A DNA stretch of 26,635 bases. It comes from Methyloceanibacter sp. (GTDB lineage Bacteria > Pseudomonadota > Alphaproteobacteria > Rhizobiales > Methyloligellaceae). Numbering within the stretch: the first letter of the stretch is position 1; each line of letters starts with the position of its first letter. Below the pieces are notes generated by a model that saw nothing but the letters and a program-made list of their open reading frames with translations, made no database searches and was not told the origin of the DNA. The translations under genes and the position numbers were made by a program. The stretch spans positions 1 through 26,635 of the forward strand of contig JAENXG010000008.1 of NCBI GenBank assembly GCA_016649675.1, written 5' to 3'. Positions 9,291 through 15,963 of this stretch are shown here, piece by piece.

Positions 9291-9790
9291 TGGAGAGGAT
9301 CGAGATCGGCGCGCAGCTGATCGCGCAAGCCGCTGAGCTTATCGAAGCGTGCCGCGGCCGCGGGGAGACGATCGTGACCGCAGAGTCCTGCACCGGCGGT
9401 CTCGTCGCCGCCACGCTGACCGCCATTCCCGGCTCCTCTGCCGTGTTCGAGCGCGCCTTCGTCACCTATTCCAACGCTGCCAAGAGCGAGATGCTCGGGG
9501 TGCCTTTCTGGCTGATCGAGCGCCACGGCGCGGTGAGCGAGGACGTGGCCCGCGCCATGGCCGGAGGCGCGCTCACCCATTCGCATGCAAGCCTCGCCGT
9601 TTCCGTCACCGGCATCGCCGGGCCCGATGGCGGAAGTGCCGAGAAGCCGGTTGGCCTCGTGCATTTCGCCGCCGGCAGGCGCGACGAGCCGATCCGCCAC
9701 GAGTGCGTTCTGTTCGGCGGTCTCGGCCGGGCGGAGATCAGGCGGCGAAGCGTCGAACGGGCGCTTGCGCTTCTCCTCTCATTGCTGTGA
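9287..9790 (+). CDS. pncC: CinA C-terminal-type nicotinamide-nucleotide amidase
   Basis: The 167-aa product is a stand-alone CinA C-terminal domain, the family of PncC, which deamidates nicotinamide mononucleotide in the pyridine nucleotide salvage cycle. Visible family motifs are TAESCTGGLVAATLT near residues 30-45, the YSNAAKSEMLGV stretch, and SVTGIAGPDGGSAEKPVGLVH around 105-125. The N-terminal competence-damage domain of full CinA is absent. It starts in an ATGA overlap with ispDF, so the two are cotranslated, and its 3' end overlaps the convergent coq10 gene by 12 bp. Enzyme function is inferred from the family. Confidence 0.88.
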   Translation: MMERIEIGAQLIAQAAELIEACRGRGETIVTAESCTGGLVAATLTAIPGSSAVFERAFVTYSNAAKSEMLGVPFWLIERHGAVSEDVARAMAGGALTHSHASLAVSVTGIAGPDGGSAEKPVGLVHFAAGRRDEPIRHECVLFGGLGRAEIRRRSVERALALLLSLL

Positions 9791-10255
9791 GGCGAGAGTC
9801 GCTGCTTCCCGTCCATAGATCGCGTCGGCGCGAGCCTCGAAGGCGGTCGTGTATTTCTCCACGGCTTTCGCGAACAGCCGGCCGACCAGCCGCTCGAACA
9901 GGCGCGAGCGGAAGCTATAGGCGATGTAAAAATCGACCTCGCACGCCCCCTGCCCGCGCGGGTGAAAGCGCCAACGGTTCTCGAGGAAGCTAAAGGGGCC
10001 GTCGAGATATTCGACGAGAATGGTGCGGGTGGCGCGATCGAGATGCACCTGGGTGGTGAAGCCCTCGTGGATGAAGCCGTAGCCCACGGTCATGGTGGCA
10101 ATCAGCAGCTCGCTCCCCTCGCGCTGCTCGCGGCTCTTGACCGCGAGCTCCTCGCAGAGCGGCAGGAATTTCGGATAGTCCTCGACGCGCGCCACGAGCG
10201 CGAACATCTCGTCAGCCGAGTGCGCGACAGGGTGCTTGGTCTCGTAGACGTGCAT
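9779..10255 (-). CDS. Coq10/RatA-type START-domain protein
   Basis: The 158-aa product belongs to the polyketide cyclase/START-like family that includes Coq10 and RatA. In mitochondria Coq10 binds ubiquinone and helps its use in respiration; E. coli RatA has been described as a toxin acting on ribosome assembly. Family features are the HSADEMFALVARVEDYPKFLPLCEEL start, the FIHEGFTTQV strand, the GPFSFLENRWRFHP segment, and a C-terminal helix LFAKAVEKYTTAFEARAD. In alphaproteobacteria next to lipA the Coq10-like role is more likely. It follows lipA by 27 bp, probably in one operon, and overlaps pncC tail to tail. Confidence 0.88.
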   Translation of the reverse strand: MHVYETKHPVAHSADEMFALVARVEDYPKFLPLCEELAVKSREQREGSELLIATMTVGYGFIHEGFTTQVHLDRATRTILVEYLDGPFSFLENRWRFHPRGQGACEVDFYIAYSFRSRLFERLVGRLFAKAVEKYTTAFEARADAIYGREAATLASQQ

Positions 10256-10282
10256 GAGAAGCGAGCCTGGCTGTTTCTTCGC

Positions 10283-11245
10283 TTAGGCGCCGAGCGATGC
10301 AAGGCGTAACGCCTTCAGCCGCACGAAATCCTCGGCCGCGTGATAGGAGGATCGTGTCAAAGGGCTCGAGGCCACGAGCAGGAAGCCTTTTTCCTCGGCG
10401 ATGCGCGTATAGGATTGGAACTCCTCGGGCGTGACAAAGCGGTCAATGGCCGCATGCTTGCGGGTCGGCTGCAGATATTGCCCGACGGTCAGAAAATCGA
10501 CGCCGGCCGCACGCAGGTCGTCCATCACCGTGGCGACTTCGGCGCCTGTCTCGCCCAAGCCCACCATCATGCCCGACTTGGTGAAGAGGCGCGGGTCGAG
10601 CTCCTTGGCGCGCCGCAGCAACGTGAGCGAATGGCGATAGTCGGCGCCAGGGCGGATGCGCCGGTAGAGCGAGGGCACGGTCTCGACATTATGGTTGAGC
10701 ACGTCGGGCTTCGCCGCGACGACGATCTCCAGCGCGCCCTCTTTACGCAAGAAGTCGGGGGTCAGCACCTCGATGCTGGTGAGCGGCCGCGCCTGGCGGA
10801 TCGCCGTGATGGTCGCCGCAAAATGGGCGGCGCCGCCGTCGTCGAGATCATCGCGGTCGACCGAGGTCACCACGACATGGGCGAGATCGAGCGCCGCGAC
10901 CGCTCCCGCCACCCGCGCCGGCTCGCCTTCATCGAGAGCGCCCGGCTTTCCCGTACGCACATTGCAGAAGGCGCAGGCCCGCGTGCAGGTGTCGCCCATG
11001 ATCATGAAGGTGGCGTGGCGCTTGCCCCAGCACTCGCCGATATTGGGACAGGCGGCCTCCTCGCACACCGTGGTGAGGCGATGCGCGCGCAGGAGCGCCC
11101 GCGTGGCGTCGAATTCATGCGCGCCGGGAGCCTTCACGCGGATCCATGACGGCTTGGGCAGGACTGGCGTGTCGGGCAGCCGCGCCTTCTCAGGATGACG
11201 CACCCGCGCTTTCACGACGCCGAAGTTGTCAAGGACCGTCACCAT
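10283..11245 (-). CDS. lipA: Lipoyl synthase
   Basis: LipA is the radical-SAM enzyme that inserts two sulfurs into protein-bound octanoyl chains to make lipoyl groups. The auxiliary cluster cysteines lie in VCEEAACPNIGEC (near residues 60-72) and the radical-SAM CX3CX2C motif in CTRACAFC (about 87-94). The C-terminal RSSY carries the conserved serine that ligates the auxiliary cluster. The length (320 aa) is normal. The ATG at 11245 is preceded by an in-frame GTG that could also serve. Its substrates, the lipoyl domains of PdhB and PdhC, are encoded just upstream in the same direction, so cofactor maker and cofactor carrier are together. Confidence 0.97.
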   Translation of the reverse strand: MVTVLDNFGVVKARVRHPEKARLPDTPVLPKPSWIRVKAPGAHEFDATRALLRAHRLTTVCEEAACPNIGECWGKRHATFMIMGDTCTRACAFCNVRTGKPGALDEGEPARVAGAVAALDLAHVVVTSVDRDDLDDGGAAHFAATITAIRQARPLTSIEVLTPDFLRKEGALEIVVAAKPDVLNHNVETVPSLYRRIRPGADYRHSLTLLRRAKELDPRLFTKSGMMVGLGETGAEVATVMDDLRAAGVDFLTVGQYLQPTRKHAAIDRFVTPEEFQSYTRIAEEKGFLLVASSPLTRSSYHAAEDFVRLKALRLASLGA

Positions 11246-11270
11246 CACGCCACGCTTCAGACCGTCAGGC

Positions 11271-11552
11271 TCAAGCTGGGTGGCCCCTGACGCTCCGCCA
11301 AATCCACAATACGAGGATGGCGCCGAGCGAGGCCACGATCAGATTGCCGAGCCAGCCATAGAACTCGATCTTCAAGACATTGGCGAGCGTGCCGCCCACG
11401 AAGGAGCCGGCGATGCCGACCAGCAGATTGGTGAGAAGGCCGTGATCGCTCGCGGTGACCTTCTCGGCGATATAGCCGGCGAGGATGCCGATGATCAGCA
11501 TGCCAATAAAGCCGACCCCCGGCATGGAGAACAGAGTCTGCGCGTTGTTCAT
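11271..11552 (-). CDS. GlsB/YeaQ/YmgE-family membrane protein
   Basis: The 93-aa product is a small membrane protein of the GlsB/YeaQ/YmgE family (formerly called transglycosylase-associated), whose members are induced by stress but have no proven biochemical role. It has three hydrophobic segments: GVGFIGMLIIGILAGYIAEK, LTNLLVGIAGSFVGGTLANVL and LIVASLGAILVLWIWR. The ATG at 11552 has GGGAGG 5 nt upstream and is preferred to the TTG one codon before. It is the second of two such genes in tandem and is followed 25 bp later by lipA. Confidence 0.88.
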   Translation of the reverse strand: MNNAQTLFSMPGVGFIGMLIIGILAGYIAEKVTASDHGLLTNLLVGIAGSFVGGTLANVLKIEFYGWLGNLIVASLGAILVLWIWRSVRGHPA

Positions 11553-11622
11553 CAAGACCTCCCACTTCGCTTAGCTTGATCCATATAGGCCTTTCCGGCT
11601 CTTGTTACAGGGCGCCCGAAGA

Positions 11623-11856
11623 TCACCGCATGCGTTGCCAGACCAGGATGCAGATGATGGCGCCAATGGTGGCGATGATGATCTCGCCGATCAAATTGTA
11701 GGCGCCAAGGCCAAGCAGGCCGGCGAGAAGACCGCCGACCACGGCGCCGACAATGCCGATCAACAAGTTTATCAGGAGATCCTGCTGGCGCCCCAGGATG
11801 TATGAGGCGAGCGCGCCGGCGATCAGGCCGACGATAAGAAAGATGATAAGGCTCAT
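11623..11856 (-). CDS. GlsB/YeaQ/YmgE-family membrane protein
   Basis: The 77-aa product belongs to the same family as the next gene. Three membrane segments are visible: IIFLIVGLIAGALASYIL, LLINLLIGIVGAVVGGLLAGLLG and IGEIIIATIGAIICILVW. GGGGAG lies 8 nt upstream of the ATG. It begins 51 bp after lpdA, and that gap holds a 12-bp perfect palindrome, CGGCCTAGGCCG (11894-11905). The two tandem copies share architecture but are clearly diverged, so they look like an old duplication. Role unknown. Confidence 0.88.
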   Translation of the reverse strand: MSLIIFLIVGLIAGALASYILGRQQDLLINLLIGIVGAVVGGLLAGLLGLGAYNLIGEIIIATIGAIICILVWQRMR

Positions 11857-11907
11857 GATGTTGCTCCCCTATGGTGTCGGAGTCTCGTCCCTTCGGCCTA
11901 GGCCGGA

Positions 11908-13311
11908 CTAGATGTGCAGCGCGCGGCCAAAGGCGTCGAGCGCCGATTCGCCCATCATCTCCGACAATGTCGGGTGGGGGAAGATGGTGGCGATCAATTC
12001 AGCCTCAGTGGTCTCTAGGGTCTTGGCGATGGCGACGCCTTGAATGAGCTCGGTCGCCTCTGCCCCGATGAGATGGGCGCCGAGCAGCGCGCCGCTTTGT
12101 GCGTCGAAAATCGTCTTCACCAGTCCTTCGGTCTCGCCGAGCGCGATCGCTTTGCCGTTGGCGGAATAGGGGAAGCGGCCGATCTTCAGCGCGTAGCCTG
12201 AAGCGCGTGCCGCCTCCTCGGTGAGGCCGACGCTTGCGATCTGCGGCGAGCTATAGGTGCATCCCGGGACGTTGCTCTTGTCGAGCGGATGGACGCCTTC
12301 GACGCCCGCGATCTTCTCCACGCAAAGGATGCCTTCGTGGCTCGCTTTGTGGGCAAGCCAGGGCGGACCGATCACGTCGCCGATGGCGTAGAGGTGAGGT
12401 GCTGTGGTGCGGCACCATTCGTCGACGACAATATGGCCACTCTCGATCCTGACCCCCTGCTCTTCCAGCCCAAGCCCCTCGACATTGCCGGTGATGCCGA
12501 TGGCGAGGATGACGCGCTCGGCGGTGACCTCCTGAGATGTCCCGTCGGGCTTTTTCAAAGTGGCCGTGACGCTGTCGGCGCCTTTGACGAGGCGCTCCAC
12601 GGTCGTCTCGGTATGGATGACGATGCCTTGCTTGGCGAAGGCCTTCCGCGCCAGCGCCGAGATCTCGGCGTCCTCGACAGGAAGGATGCGATCGAGGATT
12701 TCGACCACGGTCACTTCGGCGCCAAGGGTGCGGTAGAAGCTCGCGAACTCGATGCCGATGGCGCCCGAGCCCACGATGAGCAGAGACTTGGGGAAGCTCT
12801 GGGGCACCATCGCCTCCTTGTAGGTCCAGATCAGCCTGCCGTCGGGCTCGAGACCCGGAGCCACGCGCGCCCGCGCCCCGGTGGCGACGATGATGTGTCT
12901 GGCCTCGATATCCGGCAGGGCCTCGCCGGCTTTGCCCGTGACGGCGATTAATCCCTGCCCCTTCAGCCGCGCCGTGCCGGCGATCACTTCGACCTTGTTC
13001 TTCTTCATGAGATAGGCGACGCCGTTCGACAGGCGCTCGGCCACTTTGCGGCTCCGTTCGACGACCTTGGCAAGGTCGAAGCGGACATTGTCGCACGCCA
13101 GCCCGAACTCCGACGCGTGGCGCATCTGATGATAAAGCTCAGAGGTGCGGAGCAGCGCCTTGGTGGGGATGCAGCCCCAGTTGAGGCAGATGCCGCCGAG
13201 ATGCTCGCGCTCGATGATCGCCGTCTTGAGGCCGAGCTGTGAGGCGCGGATCGCCGCGACATAGCCGCCGGGCCCGGCGCCGATGATGGCGAGATCGCGC
13301 GTCTCGGTCAT
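11908..13311 (-). CDS. lpdA: Dihydrolipoyl dehydrogenase (E3)
   Basis: E3 is the FAD- and NAD-dependent enzyme that reoxidises dihydrolipoamide on E2. The product is 467 aa from the chosen ATG. The FAD-binding GAGPGGYVAA is at residues 11-20, the redox-active disulfide C42/C47 in GGICLNWGCIPTK, and the NAD-binding GSGAIGIEFASFY in the middle. The C-terminal HPTLSEMMGE supplies the conserved His-Glu pair. The frame is open to a GTG at 13350, but MTETRDLAIIGAGPGGY at 13311 fits the family start; neither has a strong ribosome site. Its place below pdhC indicates it serves pyruvate dehydrogenase, although such E3 proteins can be shared with other 2-oxoacid complexes. Confidence 0.95.
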   Translation of the reverse strand: MTETRDLAIIGAGPGGYVAAIRASQLGLKTAIIEREHLGGICLNWGCIPTKALLRTSELYHQMRHASEFGLACDNVRFDLAKVVERSRKVAERLSNGVAYLMKKNKVEVIAGTARLKGQGLIAVTGKAGEALPDIEARHIIVATGARARVAPGLEPDGRLIWTYKEAMVPQSFPKSLLIVGSGAIGIEFASFYRTLGAEVTVVEILDRILPVEDAEISALARKAFAKQGIVIHTETTVERLVKGADSVTATLKKPDGTSQEVTAERVILAIGITGNVEGLGLEEQGVRIESGHIVVDEWCRTTAPHLYAIGDVIGPPWLAHKASHEGILCVEKIAGVEGVHPLDKSNVPGCTYSSPQIASVGLTEEAARASGYALKIGRFPYSANGKAIALGETEGLVKTIFDAQSGALLGAHLIGAEATELIQGVAIAKTLETTEAELIATIFPHPTLSEMMGESALDAFGRALHI

Positions 13312-13378
13312 GGCAAGGTCGGGCGACGTATCGAGCGCGACATACCGCACCTTAAAGCGAACGGCATGAGGTGGAAAC

Positions 13379-13891
13379 TCATTCGGTGGGGAACGGGATC
13401 GATCCGCCCTCAGGGGGCCTGCTTTCCCCGCCCGGCTCGACCGCCTTGGCAGGCGCGACTGCAGCCTTCGGCTGGCCGGTCGGGACCGCGACGCGCAGGA
13501 TCAACCACTGCATCAGCACCGTGAGCAGGGGTGGCGCGAGCTCGACCAGGAACGTCCTCAAATCCTTGTAAGGATAGAAGCCGACATAGCGCCAGGCTTC
13601 GCTCATGGCGAGGCCGAAAAAGATCATGAGTGGCGCAACCAGCACGATCGCCACTCCGGCAAGGGCCTTGCGGTTCCGGGCGATCAGCAGCGTCACGGCA
13701 AAAATGACCGGACCGAGCACCGCCCAGATCAGCACGGCGTAGGCGCCGATGGCCTCGTCGATGTTGCAGGCGAGCCCTTCACCCTCACAGGGAACCACGC
13801 CGACCGTCTCGGTGAAGAGGAGTCCGATCAGGGCCGATACAACCCCCGCAGCGACGAGCGTGAATACGAACCGCTTATCAGGCCTGTGCAT
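13379..13891 (-). CDS. Uncharacterised four-helix membrane protein
   Basis: I do not recognise this 170-aa protein. It has four likely membrane segments: FVFTLVAAGVVSALIGLLFT, IGAYAVLIWAVLGPVIFAVTLLIA, ALAGVAIVLVAPLMIFFGLAM and LAPPLLTVLMQWLILRVAV. A loop between the first two holds two cysteines (VVPCEGEGLACN) that could form a disulfide if extracytoplasmic. The tail is rich in Pro, Ala and Gly. The ATG has AGGGG and AAAGG upstream. It lies between pdhC and lpdA in the same direction, 67 bp before lpdA, so it is probably in the same transcript. Any link to pyruvate dehydrogenase is by position only. Confidence 0.8.
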   Translation of the reverse strand: MHRPDKRFVFTLVAAGVVSALIGLLFTETVGVVPCEGEGLACNIDEAIGAYAVLIWAVLGPVIFAVTLLIARNRKALAGVAIVLVAPLMIFFGLAMSEAWRYVGFYPYKDLRTFLVELAPPLLTVLMQWLILRVAVPTGQPKAAVAPAKAVEPGGESRPPEGGSIPFPTE

Positions 13892-14028
13892 GGCCTTTAC
13901 CCCTCACGCGTTTCCCCCGAGCGATTTGGCCATCAGGGCCAGTCGCTCTTATTTTTGGACATCTTGGAACAGGATTGCGGGCCCGCTGGCAAGAGGGAAC
14001 CGCGGCGGCCGAAAGGTGCCGCGCGTGG

Positions 14029-15558
14029 CTAGACCAACATCGTCACCGGGTCTTCGATATAGGCCTTGAAGGCGGCCAGCAGCTCGGCGCCGAGCGCGCC
14101 GTCGATGACGCGATGATCGACCGACAGCGTCACGCTCATCATGGTGGCGATCTTCAACGCATCGTCCTTAACCACGGGGCGCTTCTCGGCGCGGCCCACT
14201 GCCATGATGCTCGCCTGCGGCGGATTGATCACCGCGTCGAAGCGGTCGATGCCGTACATGCCGAGATTGGAGATGGTGGTCGAGCCGCCCTGATATTCGT
14301 GGGGCGCGAGCCGCTTAGAGCGGGCGCGGGCGGCGAGATCGCGCATCTCGTTGGAGATCTCCGACAGGCTCTTCACCTCGGCGTCGCGGATCACCGGCGT
14401 GAATAGTCCGCCCCCTTCAAGCGCTACGGCGACGGCGATGTCCGAGGCGCGGTGCCGCAACAGGCCCTGCTCGGTCCAGGTGGCGTTGGCGGCGGGCACC
14501 GTCTGCAGCGCCATGGCCAGCGCCTTGATGATGAAATCGTTGACCGAGAGCTTGAACGCGCGCGGGCCCTCTTGCGGGGCAAGCGCGTTCATCCGCGCTC
14601 GGGCGGCGAGTGCTGCGTCGAGCTCGCAGTCGATGGCGAGATAGAAATGCGGGATGGTCTGCTTGGAGAGCGTGAGCCGCTCGGCGATGAAGCGGCGCAT
14701 GGTGTCGTGCGGCACGAGCTCGTAGGAGCCGGGCTCGTAGAGCGCGAGCACCTGGTTGTCTGAGAGTCCCGCCGGGTGCGGGGCCTTGACGAGCGCGCGC
14801 TGCGGAGCCTCGCGGGCTTCGGTCATGGGAGTGGGGGCTGCGACAGGCTCGGCTTCGGCCGGCTCGGTGTCGATGTGCTCGATGATGGGTTGCGGCGCTG
14901 AGGCCGCGCGCTCAACGTCGGCCTTCACGATGCGGCCATGGGGCCCTGAGCCGTTCAGCGCTTCAATCTGAATCCCGCGCTCGCGCGCCAGCCGCCGTGC
15001 CAAGGGCGAGGCGAAGACACGCTTCGCGTGACCGTTCTTGCCGTTCGCCCTGATCTGCTCGGCGATCTGATTCATCACCAGCTCTGCATGCGCCCCGTCA
15101 CCGTCACTTGTCTCACCCCGATGGGAAGAGGTGGAGTGCGTTGCGGCCTCAGCCTGCGAACCTCCCTCTCCCCGTTGGGGAGAGGGCTGGGGTGAGGGGG
15201 AGCCGGAATCGGCTGTGGCGCGAGCCCCCTCACCCGCGTCGCTTTGCGCCGCGACCTCTCCCCAACGGGGAGAGGAGGAGCCAACCTCGCTTCGGCGATC
15301 CTCCGCAGAGCTCTCATCCTCGGTCAGAAGCAGAGCGATCGGGTGGTTGACGGGGACATGCTCGGTCCCTTCGGCGACAAGCAGTCTGCCCATCGTCCCC
15401 TCATCAACCGCCTCGACCTCCATGGTGGCCTTGTCGGTCTCGATCTCGGCGATCACGTCGCCGCTTCTGACCGTGTCGCCCTCCTTGACGTGCCATTTGA
15501 CGAGCTTGCCCTCCTCCATGGTGGGCGACAGCGCCGGCATGAGGATGGGCGTGCTCAC
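14029..15558 (-). CDS. pdhC: Pyruvate dehydrogenase E2, dihydrolipoyl acetyltransferase
   Basis: E2 forms the core of the pyruvate dehydrogenase complex and transfers acetyl groups from lipoyl-lysine to CoA. In the 509-aa protein a single lipoyl domain spans residues 1-80 with lipoylated K43 (ETDKATME), then comes a long linker, the E1/E3-binding domain (about 180-217, FASPLARRLARERG and GPHGRI), a second Pro/Ala-rich linker and the catalytic domain from about 275 to the end with the active-site HRVIDGALG. Residues 95-132 of the first linker are encoded by a composite palindromic repeat, and a decayed extra unit gives SSHRGE at 144-149. The start is a GTG, 3 bp after the GFA gene. Confidence 0.96.
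   Translation of the reverse strand: MSTPILMPALSPTMEEGKLVKWHVKEGDTVRSGDVIAEIETDKATMEVEAVDEGTMGRLLVAEGTEHVPVNHPIALLLTEDESSAEDRRSEVGSSSPRWGEVAAQSDAGEGARATADSGSPSPQPSPQRGEGGSQAEAATHSTSSHRGETSDGDGAHAELVMNQIAEQIRANGKNGHAKRVFASPLARRLARERGIQIEALNGSGPHGRIVKADVERAASAPQPIIEHIDTEPAEAEPVAAPTPMTEAREAPQRALVKAPHPAGLSDNQVLALYEPGSYELVPHDTMRRFIAERLTLSKQTIPHFYLAIDCELDAALAARARMNALAPQEGPRAFKLSVNDFIIKALAMALQTVPAANATWTEQGLLRHRASDIAVAVALEGGGLFTPVIRDAEVKSLSEISNEMRDLAARARSKRLAPHEYQGGSTTISNLGMYGIDRFDAVINPPQASIMAVGRAEKRPVVKDDALKIATMMSVTLSVDHRVIDGALGAELLAAFKAYIEDPVTMLV
15112..15131. repeat. degenerate palindromic unit in pdhC
   Basis: CTCACCCCGATGGGAAGAGG resembles the outer palindromes of the neighbouring element (CTCTCCCC-GTT-GGGGAGAGG) but its arms are decayed. 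It is read in the same frame and gives the peptide SSHRGE, like SPQRGE of the intact units. Confidence 0.5.
15164..15275. repeat. composite palindromic element, copy A, in frame inside pdhC
   Basis: The 112-bp element has an outer palindrome CCCTCTCCCC-GTT-GGGGAGAGGG (15164-15186), an inner inverted pair GGGTGAGGGGG (15190-15200) and CCCCCTCACCC (15225-15235), and a second outer palindrome CCTCTCCCC-AAC-GGGGAGAGG (15255-15275). It aligns without gaps with 17134-17245, with 16 mismatches counted by eye (about 86%). Similar palindromes are common between genes in Hyphomicrobiales; here the element is coding and supplies linker residues 95-132 of PdhC. Confidence 0.9.
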
Positions 15559-15561
15559 GGC

Positions 15562-15963
15562 CTACGCGTCCCCGCGTCGGGCGTAGCTGGCCATGGCGTC
15601 TTCCCAATGCTGGCCGTCGAAGGGCGTGACGCGCGTCACGCGGACGGCGCCCTCCTCCAGGCAGCGCACATTCACGCTGTAGCCGTCGGGCTTAGAGCGC
15701 GGCACATAGATTCCGCACACGGAGCAAAACCGATGCTTCGCCGTGCCGGTGTTGAAGCTGTAGGTGGTGAGCTTGTCGGCGCCCGCGGTCAGCTTGAAGC
15801 GCTCCTTGGGCACGATCAAATGCACATAGCCCGTCATGCGGCAGATCGAGCAGTTGCAGTCCTTGACCTCGATCTCGTTGGGCGCCAGCACCTCAAAGCG
15901 CACGGCGCCGCAATGGCACCCACCCTTCTTCCAGTCCATGGGGGTTTCGGCCACTTGCGTCAC
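15562..15963 (-). CDS. GFA-family (Mss4-like fold) protein inside the pdh operon
   Basis: The 133-aa protein belongs to the GFA family, zinc proteins named after the glutathione-dependent formaldehyde-activating enzyme; most members have no proven activity. The zinc-ligand pattern is intact: GGCHCGAVRFEV (residues 15-26), DCNCSICRMTG and HRFCSVCGIYVPRSKP. The GTG start overlaps the pdhB stop (GTGA), so translation is coupled; an ATG 8 codons later (15939) is an alternative. PdhC follows after 3 bp. The tight packing places it within the E1-E2 operon, but no role there can be read from sequence. A second, damaged family member is at 23841-24265. Confidence 0.88.
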   Translation of the reverse strand: MTQVAETPMDWKKGGCHCGAVRFEVLAPNEIEVKDCNCSICRMTGYVHLIVPKERFKLTAGADKLTTYSFNTGTAKHRFCSVCGIYVPRSKPDGYSVNVRCLEEGAVRVTRVTPFDGQHWEDAMASYARRGDA

